In this document: one piece after another, positions 1-7,882 of the stretch
Numbering within the stretch: position 1 is the stretch's first letter
Layout: the number at the start of each line of letters is the position of its first letter
Source of the DNA: Erysipelotrichaceae bacterium
GTDB lineage: Bacteria > Bacillota_I > Bacilli_A > Erysipelotrichales > Erysipelotrichaceae
Direction of reading: 5' to 3'
Length of the DNA stretch: 64,000 nt
Assembly: GCA_017445225.1 (NCBI GenBank)
Contig: JAFSUN010000003.1
Coordinates: 1 to 64,000 of the forward strand
Position numbers and translations under genes: made by a program
The notes under the pieces: model-generated
Told to the model about the DNA's origin: nothing
Databases searched by the model: none
Seen by the model: the letters and a program-made list of their open reading frames with translations, nothing else

Positions 1-3000
1 GCTTGTAAGTGCGTCGCTTCCCTGCAGGCCGCTTACTGTTACGTAGCTATCGAATCCTTCAGTGTATGTTCCTGCTGGACCCTGAGCCTCTCCGTTATAG
101 GTGTAGGTCTGCGGCTTTGCGGTGATCGTTAAGGTTGCCTTGGTAATGCTGAAAACCCCGTCTTCTACAGTTATTGTATAGTTTGGATTATCAGCATCAT
201 TTGCTGTAACTTTAATTGTGTAATTATCAACATCCTGGCCTGGATCACGGCTTAAACTGTAGGCTGGTGCTACACCATTAGTTGGCACACCGGTTACGGT
301 AGCTGTGAGGGTTGGATCGGTTGATGTGTCATTGTCATAGACCTTTGTCTTGTTATCGGCCTTGATGGTGATTGCGACTGGAGTGATCTCAAGTGAGCCA
401 TCTGTAATAGCCAGATCCTCTGTTGCATCAAACACGAAGTTATTTGAAACTGTTACAGTAAAATCTGCAACTTTGAGGCCCATTGGATATGTGTTAACAT
501 CTGTACCAGATGCTTTTGCCTCTGTTGGACCTGTCACAGTTACGCCTGTCGGAGCTGTGGTTGTCCAAGTCTCGCCTCCATCAATACTGTACTGAACTGT
601 ATATCCGGTTACATTCTGTTCTAATCCATTGTAAGGAAGAGTATCTGAATTACCTTCGACCTTTATCTTCAGTTCAATTGGTTCAATTTCTAACGAACCA
701 TCAATTACTGTAAGGTCGGTTTCTGCTTCAAATACATAATTGCCAGGATTAACGGTGAAGTCGCCCTTAACCAAGCCCATTGGATATGTGCCAACATCTG
801 TACCAGATGCTTTCGCTTCAGAAGGGCCAGTTACTGATACACCAGTCGGAGCTTCTTCTGTCCATTCACCATCACCCACTTTATAAAGTACGGTATAGCC
901 GGTTACATTCTGTTCTGAACCTGTATAAGGTACAGTATCACTATTACCTGTAATCTTAACCTGCAGTTTTTCAACCCAGATTGCATACAGATAATCATAT
1001 GGTGTTACTTCGTCAGCAGCAACATAAACTGCTTCTTTAGTTTTGGCAGCATCACTGTAGAACTTATCGGTTTCCTTGTCATACCACAGGAAATTCGGCT
1101 CAGTTGCGTCAACTGTTTCCACAGGCTGATCTACATTTGAACTGTTCTTATACCAACCAATAAATTCATACCCCTCACGGGTAAATGTATCTGCAGGCTT
1201 AATCTCCACAGCTTGGTTGATAGGGAATACATCAGCTGTTGTTCCATCATCAAGAGTGTTGGACTTCACAACAGAACCACTACCACCATTTGGATACCAC
1301 CATATATGAGTTGGGGTTTCCTGATCTTTAAGTTTATAAACTGCACGCAGCATTACTGTATACTTGCGTTTTGGTTCAGCTTCTGTGCTACCTTCAAGTT
1401 CCTCAACTTTTGCATCGGCTTTCTTTACTTCAAAAGTAGAGCCAGGGTATGCTTTTTCTCCGGTAGAAACAAAACTGTTGCCTTCATACTTCATGATTTC
1501 CCAATAGTCAAAGACCATATTTGCATCATTAGGGATGCTGGCTCCACCAACATGGGCCATAGCAAGGTCTTTGTATAACAGGTCATCTGTCGGTGCGCCG
1601 GTTCCATCGCCTGGATCATATTCAACTGTGATACCATTAGCGCCAACGATTTTGCTACGCCAACGAGCATAAAGATCTACACAATTATTGATCCAAGGAC
1701 GATTAATGTCACTATTTCTGTTCTCAGTGACGTTACCATACAGATTTAATTCCGTAGAACGATTCTTATCATATTCCCAAGTTATTGTCTGTTCATTAAA
1801 TGAATAAGCTTCAAACTTGAACTGATTTGTGAAATCAGGATCAGTATACCAACCTACGAGCTCATACTCATCACGATGTGCGTCGATGAAGCCTAAAGAA
1901 TCACCATAATCCATACGGAATGACGTAGCCTGACCGCCCATATAGTCAGAAGGTGTTGAATCAGGAACATTTGGATGCAGGAATACACGGTACTGGATAT
2001 TATGCCACTTGGCATAAACGGTTAAACCACCTTCAGGCATTGTTGTAGAAGTGAAATCACATGGTTCAGTACAAGCGGTGTCTAAATACCAGCCACTGAA
2101 AGCCCACCCATTACTGGCTGCAGGCTTATAATCTGCAAAACTTGCCAGGCTAGCTTCATAAGGTACTGGATCACTTACGCTTAATTGCTGGGTATGTTTA
2201 TCATCTACTTCTTCGTTTGAATTACCAGACAGATACACACCATCCATGAAGTTGATTGTATACGTCTTTCTGGCATAATAGAAACTAATTGTATAGTTAT
2301 TGCTATCGTCTAAGTCTACTCTTCCATCTGTATATGCCGGATTTGACCCATCATGGGAAAAACCAGGAATTTCAATGAAATCTTCCGGTTCCGTTGATGT
2401 AATCCCGCCTGCTGAAACAATAGTTACATGCTGGTGTTCTACATAGTGTTTTCCGTTGTAGGTTACATCCCACTCATCGCCCATTGCTTCAGTGTAATAA
2501 TACATATGTATTGTTACTCCGTTACCATATGCAGCAGCGATAAATGTAGTGTTCTCTGCCTGCATTGACTCAATAGACGGAACTTGTCCTGAAGTATAAA
2601 CAGAACTATTCTGAGGATCCCAAACATAGCCTGCATAACTCACTCCATTTGTCCCAACAATAGGGAAATATGAGGAAATATCCTGCTGATAAAGTGCGGT
2701 TATAGTTTTGATTGTCTGTCTATTATTCCGATTATAGCGAGTATTTCCTGTATACCTTACCCAAGTAAGAGGGTCGCCATTCAATGAATAATATTGAGTA
2801 TTATAGCTTGTGGCATCATTCGCAGTCGTTTCATTAACACCACCCCATGACTGATAAAGAACTGTTGCTTCGTTTGGAATAGGCGCTCCATTATATGCCA
2901 GATAATATCGGTTACCATAAGAAGAAACTAACCTAACATATACCCCATCAACTAACCCATAATTACCTCTGTTATTCTGGGTATATGTATATCCCTGGAA

Positions 3001-4701
3001 AGTCAGTGTGTATTCATTACGGTCATAATAAACATTAATTACAGTATCACCTGTAGCTTTTACTTTAGTGGACAAATCCGGTTCAAAATGATCAAAGTGG
3101 AACCCTGTAAAATCCTGTTTGATTTGGGTATTATTGCTACTAGCTCTGTATGCCGTTCCATCTATGGTTGCATAAGCATCATCATCGTTACCGCTGCTGC
3201 TTACTTTGCCCAAGTTCTGAATTGTGCTTCCAACAACAGCATCTTCAAATGTCCATGACCTATAGAAGTCATAACCATTTCCTGCAACATTCTGTTTCCA
3301 TAACAAAACGGTGTATTTAGCAGTTTCTGCTTCTTCCCATTTAGCATAAAGTGTTGTAGTTTTATTCAGACCACTACCAAATGTAAACTGTGTTGCTCCA
3401 GTCAAATCCACGACATTGTTCACCGGTTCAGGTGCATTTCCGTCCGGGAAATAATACCATCCTTCAAACGAGTATCCATTACGTGACGGATTCGAAGGTT
3501 CTTCAGTAACATCATTTGCTTCAAGGAACTGCGGTCTGGTATAAGTAGATCCTGATCCATTCTCCTTGAAAATCAGCCAGGCGCCTGAAGGAGCATCTAC
3601 GGTCAACTCAACGCTACCGGTAAGCTTAATTTTTGTTCCGTTAGGATAGTACGTATCTTCAGAAACAGGATCGCCGTTTGCTAAAGTTGCGTTAGATGCC
3701 GGACTGATAAACCATCCCTTGAAGTCCTGGTCCGGGTCTTCAACGGTATATGACATCTGAATTGTAAAGTCACTTGTTGTGACATCCGGCTGTTCAAGAT
3801 TCGTCGCAGAACCAAGAACAATTCCATGAGGATCCTTATAAGTTACGATGAAAGCTTTGAATACTGCAGCATAGTAATCAAACTCAGTTCCATCTACAAA
3901 ACTCTCCTTAGCCAGTTCTGTCGCAATTGCAGTACGGATTTGCTCAATAGTAAGTTTGTCGCTTAATTCTGTATAGGTTTCGGTTTCAGACCACCCATAG
4001 AAAGCAATGCTCTGGCCTAAATCACCTGCACCTGGATCATAAAGAACCTGCGCAAAGCGATCTGCATCAGTGGTATCTTCCTGTTTTACCCAAATGGAAA
4101 CAACTTCGCCTCCATACTGATGGAAGTTAACCTTGGCACGGGCCTTTGTTCCTGTTTCTACAACTACATAAACAGAGAATCCATCAGACGTAAAAGACAG
4201 AGAATTCTTCTTCTCCTTCTTTTCAATCTTCTGGATTTCCTTTATTTCATGTTTCAGAGCTTTGGCTTCTTCCTTATCAGCCTTTTTCTCCTTAACGTGT
4301 AGAACTGTTAGATCCTTTTTGGAGATATCTTCCTTCAGCGGTTTCAGTGAAACCTCAACCTTGCTGGGATCTGCAGGCTGTATCTCCTCTCCATCATAGA
4401 AGAAGGTAATGTCTACGCCCTTGGCGCTCTTGACGTTTTCCTCTCCTAAGTTCTCGGTCGCATATTGCAATGCTTCCTCATCAGAGATGTCTGTTACCTT
4501 CATTTCCGTGCCAGCCGGGAACATGTCCTTTGCGGCCGTTACGGTAACATTCATCTGCTTCGTCGTACTCTCGAACGTGTCGGTTTCCTTATTATCCTGG
4601 GCCCAAATCATGATGCCGTTCCAGTTCATGGAAGTGAACATCATGAATGAGGTCACAAGAATAATCCCGATCTTCTTAAGTAATTTTCCAGCATTATTCA
4701 T
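1..4701 (-). CDS. Giant secreted surface protein with InlB-type and MBG-type repeats (N-terminal part)
   Basis: The frame is open from an ATG at 4701 to the window edge, giving 1567 codons with no stop, so the C-terminus (and any sortase or cell-wall anchor) lies outside. The start has a strong AAGGGGG ribosome binding site about 8 bases upstream. A signal peptide is visible: basic MNNAGKLLKK, hydrophobic core, then an Ala-Gln site near residue 35. Residues about 40-170 form an N-terminal domain common in Firmicutes adhesins, ending in a FSVYVVVE strand. Then come many InlB B-repeat/Flg_new-like units, recognised by recurring GWY and YAKW/YARW/YAIW motifs, to about residue 1240. From there at least two near-identical MBG-type Ig-like units start with the motif GNSDT-PY-G, followed by a different MBG-like unit (KTKVYD) and another (TYTYNGEAQ). 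Predicted role, by family: cell-surface adhesion. Base composition is more AT-rich than the core genes nearby. Confidence 0.9.
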   Translation of the reverse strand, partial: MNNAGKLLKKIGIILVTSFMMFTSMNWNGIMIWAQDNKETDTFESTTKQMNVTVTAAKDMFPAGTEMKVTDISDEEALQYATENLGEENVKSAKGVDITFFYDGEEIQPADPSKVEVSLKPLKEDISKKDLTVLHVKEKKADKEEAKALKHEIKEIQKIEKKEKKNSLSFTSDGFSVYVVVETGTKARAKVNFHQYGGEVVSIWVKQEDTTDADRFAQVLYDPGAGDLGQSIAFYGWSETETYTELSDKLTIEQIRTAIATELAKESFVDGTEFDYYAAVFKAFIVTYKDPHGIVLGSATNLEQPDVTTSDFTIQMSYTVEDPDQDFKGWFISPASNATLANGDPVSEDTYYPNGTKIKLTGSVELTVDAPSGAWLIFKENGSGSTYTRPQFLEANDVTEEPSNPSRNGYSFEGWYYFPDGNAPEPVNNVVDLTGATQFTFGSGLNKTTTLYAKWEEAETAKYTVLLWKQNVAGNGYDFYRSWTFEDAVVGSTIQNLGKVSSSGNDDDAYATIDGTAYRASSNNTQIKQDFTGFHFDHFEPDLSTKVKATGDTVINVYYDRNEYTLTFQGYTYTQNNRGNYGLVDGVYVRLVSSYGNRYYLAYNGAPIPNEATVLYQSWGGVNETTANDATSYNTQYYSLNGDPLTWVRYTGNTRYNRNNRQTIKTITALYQQDISSYFPIVGTNGVSYAGYVWDPQNSSVYTSGQVPSIESMQAENTTFIAAAYGNGVTIHMYYYTEAMGDEWDVTYNGKHYVEHQHVTIVSAGGITSTEPEDFIEIPGFSHDGSNPAYTDGRVDLDDSNNYTISFYYARKTYTINFMDGVYLSGNSNEEVDDKHTQQLSVSDPVPYEASLASFADYKPAASNGWAFSGWYLDTACTEPCDFTSTTMPEGGLTVYAKWHNIQYRVFLHPNVPDSTPSDYMGGQATSFRMDYGDSLGFIDAHRDEYELVGWYTDPDFTNQFKFEAYSFNEQTITWEYDKNRSTELNLYGNVTENRNSDINRPWINNCVDLYARWRSKIVGANGITVEYDPGDGTGAPTDDLLYKDLAMAHVGGASIPNDANMVFDYWEIMKYEGNSFVSTGEKAYPGSTFEVKKADAKVEELEGSTEAEPKRKYTVMLRAVYKLKDQETPTHIWWYPNGGSGSVVKSNTLDDGTTADVFPINQAVEIKPADTFTREGYEFIGWYKNSSNVDQPVETVDATEPNFLWYDKETDKFYSDAAKTKEAVYVAADEVTPYDYLYAIWVEKLQVKITGNSDTVPYTGSEQNVTGYTVLYKVGDGEWTEEAPTGVSVTGPSEAKASGTDVGTYPMGLVKGDFTVNPGNYVFEAETDLTVIDGSLEIEPIELKIKVEGNSDTLPYNGLEQNVTGYTVQYSIDGGETWTTTAPTGVTVTGPTEAKASGTDVNTYPMGLKVADFTVTVSNNFVFDATEDLAITDGSLEITPVAITIKADNKTKVYDNDTSTDPTLTATVTGVPTNGVAPAYSLSRDPGQDVDNYTIKVTANDADNPNYTITVEDGVFSITKATLTITAKPQTYTYNGEAQGPAGTYTEGFDSYVTVSGLQGSDALTS

Positions 4702-4888
4702 AACTGAAACCCCCTTAATTGCTAAAATAGTTGTGTCAACAGAGTTACGTTTTATACCTAAAAAACCACGTAGCCCTATTACGCCATCATTATAATATCA
4801 TATCCGAAAGTTATCTGAGAAATGAAACTGCCCTTGAAACAAAAGAAAAATTACTTCATTTATTACATGGAAGGTATTGACAAACTGC

Positions 4889-4967
4889 TATAAAAAAAGC
4901 GGTTATCCTCATAGCCTTTTTATATTGTTGAAAATTGGATTATTCCAATTTTACAGGGCTTTTTTTG
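4889..4967. other. Nested inverted repeats able to form a three-way junction or alternative hairpins
   Basis: Outer arms AAAAAAAGC (4892-4900) and GCTTTTTTT (4958-4966) are a perfect 9-bp inverted repeat. Inside are two further hairpins: GGTTAT/ATAGCC (4901-4906 with 4911-4916, one G-T pair) and AAAATTGGA/TCCAATTTT (4931-4939 with 4944-4952, loop TTAT). The first inner hairpin could instead extend into TATAAAAA/TTTTTATA, which competes with the outer stem. Each strand ends in a T-run after GC, so it may be a bidirectional terminator; an attenuator-like switch is possible but unproven. Confidence 0.55.
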
Positions 4968-5193
4968 AAATAAAAGTTGAACATTCAACTAACAATGTTC
5001 TTTCACAATCAAAATGTGCACATTACTCAGCAAGCCTTTCATTGCTTAATCAATAATATATGCCGTTTTTCCTTCTGACATGATCTTCCATCAGAAACGA
5101 AATTATACCTTGCCTAAGAACTTCAAGGTTCTTATACCGGTGATTCAGGAGAGGATACATTACAGTCAACTGTGATTTGATGAAATTCCTACG

Positions 5194-5218
5194 AGAAAAG
5201 GCGGAGATCATCCGCCTT
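5194..5218 (-). terminator. Intrinsic terminator of the ABC transporter-iPGM operon
   Basis: The minus strand reads AAGGCGGA, a 5-base loop, TCCGCCTT, then a T-rich tail, ten bases after the iPGM stop codon. It closes the operon that begins at 11812. Confidence 0.85.
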
Positions 5219-5228
5219 CAATCAGTTA

Positions 5229-6788
5229 TTAAATGGTGTACTCCGTGCCCTTGCCTTCCACCATGGCATCATAGCCCTTCTTGACCTTGTCCCAGTTCTT
5301 ATCCCGGTCCAGCACCAGCCCGCGGCCGATGCCGTCAACTACCAGGCCGACGCCGATCTCTCCCAGCCTTCTTTCCAGCTCTTCCAGCATTTCCGGAGCA
5401 CTGCCCGGAAGTGTTGATCGGCCGTCAAAGATGATGTGGAGATAGACTCTGTCCATTTCCAGGTTTCGGGCCAGCTGAGCGATCTGCAGAGCATACTCAA
5501 TGGAGCCATGGGATGACTTGTAAGTCAGGTAGGATAGTAAGTGCAGAGCTTTGCCATTATCCTTAGCTCTCAATACCGCTTCCTTAAAGATCTCGTTGTC
5601 CAGGAAGCTGCCTTCGGCAATGGCCTTGTCGATGCGGACGTCGTCCTGCATTACGCAGCGGCCGGCTCCCAGGTTGGAGTGGCCGGCTTCCGAGTTGCCG
5701 GGCTTGCCGGCAGCCAGGCCGACATGAGTTCCGCTGGCATTGAGGTAGCTGTGCGGGTAAGCCATCAGGTAATCCCAATACGGGGTATAGGCCAGATGGA
5801 TGGCATCGTTGTCATCGTGCGAACCGATGCCCCAGCCGTCACAGATCACCAGCAGTACCTTTCGGTTCTCTCCGAAATTTTTTTCCGTCAGCGATCTGCC
5901 GGTCATCTCCCGGGGCTTTTCCAGGCCCATGATGTGCAATACCGTGGTAGCGACATCGCTTAAGGCACCGTCCTGAAGATCATCGACGAACTGGCCGTGA
6001 TCCAGACCGATCAGCGCCACCGGATTGGTGGTATGTGCCACATGCGGGTCGCCTTTCGGGGTTCTCAGGGTCTCGATGTTGCCGTGGTCAGCGGTAATCA
6101 ATACTACATAATCCTTCTTAACGGCGTCTTCGACGACTTCCCGGAGATAATGGTCAACCTTGTTGCAGGCGATGATCTTGGCCTCGCTGTTGGAAGTATG
6201 GCCGATGACATCGCCGTTGGCGAAGTTGGTAACGATGAAATCATAGCTGCCCAGGGCTTCTCTGACCTTTTCGGCCACCTCCGGCAGTTTCAGCTGGGGT
6301 ACCTGGTCAAAGGGAACGCCCTTGAGGGACGGCACACACAGGTCCTTTTCACCGGGATAGGGATCGTTGTTGCCGCCGTTGAAGAAGAAGGTCACATGGG
6401 CATACTTTTCGCTTTCAGCGCAATGGAACTGCGTCTTGCCGGCCTGGGATAACACCTCGGCCAGGGGCATGCTGACATGTTCCGGGCCAAAGGCAACCGG
6501 CAGATGGCTGAACTTGTCGTTATATAAGGTAAGGATGGCAAAATACAGATCCTTACGGAACAGGCGGTCCACCTGTGAGAACTGCTCATCGGTGAACATC
6601 TCCGTCAGTTCGATCTCCCTTTCACCCCGGCGGCAGCAGAATATCACGCTGTCACCGTCTTCAACCTTGCCGACCGCCTTCCCGTCACGAAGGCCAACCA
6701 GAGGGGAGAGATAATAATCAGTCTCCCCTTTTTCATATGCCCTTCTGACCGCTTCCGCTAAAGCGATTGCTCCATGACTAGACAACAT
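5229..6788 (-). CDS. Circularly permuted 2,3-bisphosphoglycerate-independent phosphoglycerate mutase
   Basis: The family interconverts 3- and 2-phosphoglycerate through a phosphoserine. The 519 residues contain the whole iPGM fold in rotated order. Residues 1-300 match the second part of a normal iPGM: AEAVRRAYEKG, substrate arginines R54/R57 (RGER for RPDR), K128 in EKYAH, metal ligands D193 and H197 (NGD-IGH), D234/H235 (ADHGN), H252 (AHTTNP) and the usual C-terminal EMTGRSL. After a linker of about nine residues the usual N-terminus follows: D317 (CDGWGIG), nucleophile S366 (GNSEAGH), H427, R457, R489 and R495 (LDRDKNWD), ending at GYDAMVEGKG. The cut lies in the loop before the helix that usually follows Y-A-V-GEG. 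Departures: D after R457 (GRD) is S, and GLLSDGGVHSH is poorly kept apart from H427. Start ATG overlaps the upstream ATPase gene by 11 bases, with an AGAGAGAG binding site. Total length is normal (about 510). Confidence 0.88.
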   Translation of the reverse strand: MLSSHGAIALAEAVRRAYEKGETDYYLSPLVGLRDGKAVGKVEDGDSVIFCCRRGEREIELTEMFTDEQFSQVDRLFRKDLYFAILTLYNDKFSHLPVAFGPEHVSMPLAEVLSQAGKTQFHCAESEKYAHVTFFFNGGNNDPYPGEKDLCVPSLKGVPFDQVPQLKLPEVAEKVREALGSYDFIVTNFANGDVIGHTSNSEAKIIACNKVDHYLREVVEDAVKKDYVVLITADHGNIETLRTPKGDPHVAHTTNPVALIGLDHGQFVDDLQDGALSDVATTVLHIMGLEKPREMTGRSLTEKNFGENRKVLLVICDGWGIGSHDDNDAIHLAYTPYWDYLMAYPHSYLNASGTHVGLAAGKPGNSEAGHSNLGAGRCVMQDDVRIDKAIAEGSFLDNEIFKEAVLRAKDNGKALHLLSYLTYKSSHGSIEYALQIAQLARNLEMDRVYLHIIFDGRSTLPGSAPEMLEELERRLGEIGVGLVVDGIGRGLVLDRDKNWDKVKKGYDAMVEGKGTEYTI

Positions 6789-7881
6789 TACGTCTCTCTC
6801 TTTCCTTGGCGGCTTCGTCGCTTTCCTTCTCGTAGTAGGAAGGATTGTGGATCTTTAAGAAGCACTCCTCACCGTTCTTGAACAGTACACGGTGCGGGGC
6901 CTGAACGATGGCGCTGTCCTTGCCGATCTGCAGCAGATATTCAACGAAGTCGGTCTTGAACGTCCGCTTGATGATGCGGCACGGGAAACCTTCTTCCCGG
7001 CTGAGTTCCATCATGTTCGGACGGCAGGCCAGTACCTGTTCGCCATCATGTTTCGGATCATTGTCGACCCAGATCGGCTTGCCGCCGCCCACCGGGTAAA
7101 CGGTTCCGCCCCTGACATCGACATTGATGAAGTTGGACTGGCCCAGGAAGCTGTGCACGAAGCGGTTCTTCGGGTTGTTGTACAGTTCCCAAGGCGTGCC
7201 GACCTGCTGGACATTGCCCATGTCCATGATCAGCATCCTATCACTCAGCGCCATGGCCTCAGCCTGGTCGTGAGTAACGAAGATGATCGTAAAGCCGAAT
7301 TCCTTCTGCAGTCTCTTGATCTCGAAACGCATGGATTCTCTCAGATGCGGGTCCAGGTTGCTTAACGGTTCGTCCAGCAACATGGCTTCCGGATTGACGA
7401 CGATGGCTCTGGCCAGGGCAATACGCTGCTGCTGGCCGCCGGACAGATCGGACGGGAAGGTCTTTTCCAGACCGTCCAGGTTACAGTAATGCATGGCTTC
7501 CAGTACCTTCTTGCGGATCTCGTCCTTCGGTACTTTCTTGACCCTTAACGGGAATGCCACGTTTTCAAAGACATTCAGGTGCGGCCAGACGGCGAACGCC
7601 TGGAACACCATGCCCAGATTGCGCTTTTCCGGCGGAATGTAGATGTTCTTGGCCTTATCGCTGACCAGCTTGCCGCCCAGGTAGATGGAGCCCTTGGAGA
7701 GGTCTTCAAAACCGGCGATCATTCTTAACGTGGTAGTCTTGCCGCAGCCGGATGGGCCTAAGAAGGAGAAGCATTCGCCCTTCTTGACCGCCAGGTTGAA
7801 ATCGTCAACGGCTGTAACCGATCCGAGTTCCTTGGTGGTGAAGGTTTTAGTGACGTGTTCCAATACGATCTGATCACTCAT
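6778..7881 (-). CDS. ABC transporter ATP-binding protein (FbpC/AfuC/PotA type), second ATPase of the operon
   Basis: Cytoplasmic ATPase that would drive import through the fused permease encoded just upstream. Visible motifs are Walker A GPSGCGKTT, signature LSGGQQQR, Walker B MLLDEPLSNLD and the switch histidine in FVTHDQ, all within the first 220 residues; the remaining ~145 residues look like the regulatory TOBE-type C-terminus of this family. It starts one base after the permease stop (stop 7883) and its end overlaps the iPGM start, so the products are probably translationally coupled. It is clearly different in sequence from the other ATPase of the operon (9598-10680). Substrate cannot be read from the ATPase. 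Confidence 0.9.
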   Translation of the reverse strand: MSDQIVLEHVTKTFTTKELGSVTAVDDFNLAVKKGECFSFLGPSGCGKTTTLRMIAGFEDLSKGSIYLGGKLVSDKAKNIYIPPEKRNLGMVFQAFAVWPHLNVFENVAFPLRVKKVPKDEIRKKVLEAMHYCNLDGLEKTFPSDLSGGQQQRIALARAIVVNPEAMLLDEPLSNLDPHLRESMRFEIKRLQKEFGFTIIFVTHDQAEAMALSDRMLIMDMGNVQQVGTPWELYNNPKNRFVHSFLGQSNFINVDVRGGTVYPVGGGKPIWVDNDPKHDGEQVLACRPNMMELSREEGFPCRIIKRTFKTDFVEYLLQIGKDSAIVQAPHRVLFKNGEECFLKIHNPSYYEKESDEAAKERERRNVV

Positions 7882-7882
7882 A

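Larger units (their letters stand above)
4702..5228. other. Long intergenic region upstream of the surface protein
   Basis: No convincing gene is seen in this 527-bp AT-rich stretch. It holds the terminator of the upstream operon (5194-5218), a structured inverted-repeat element (4889-4967), and a possible -10 box TATAAT on the minus strand at 4789-4794 for the surface protein gene; no good -35 was found for it. A 23-codon plus-strand reading frame at 4822-4893 runs into the structured element, but it has only a weak ribosome binding site and is not called as a gene. Confidence 0.6.

Noticed and set aside
1-4701. CRISPR-like or tandem repeat array
   Set aside because: The repeats are protein-coding units of about 300 bp in an open frame, not short direct repeats with unique spacers.
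5541-6452. Long plus-strand reading frames across the iPGM gene
   Set aside because: They are antisense frames of a gene whose own product matches a known family throughout; no ribosome binding sites or family motifs.
5229-6788. Rotation explained by two adjacent partial genes
   Set aside because: The two parts are joined in one frame through a linker without stop or start signals, and each motif occurs once.
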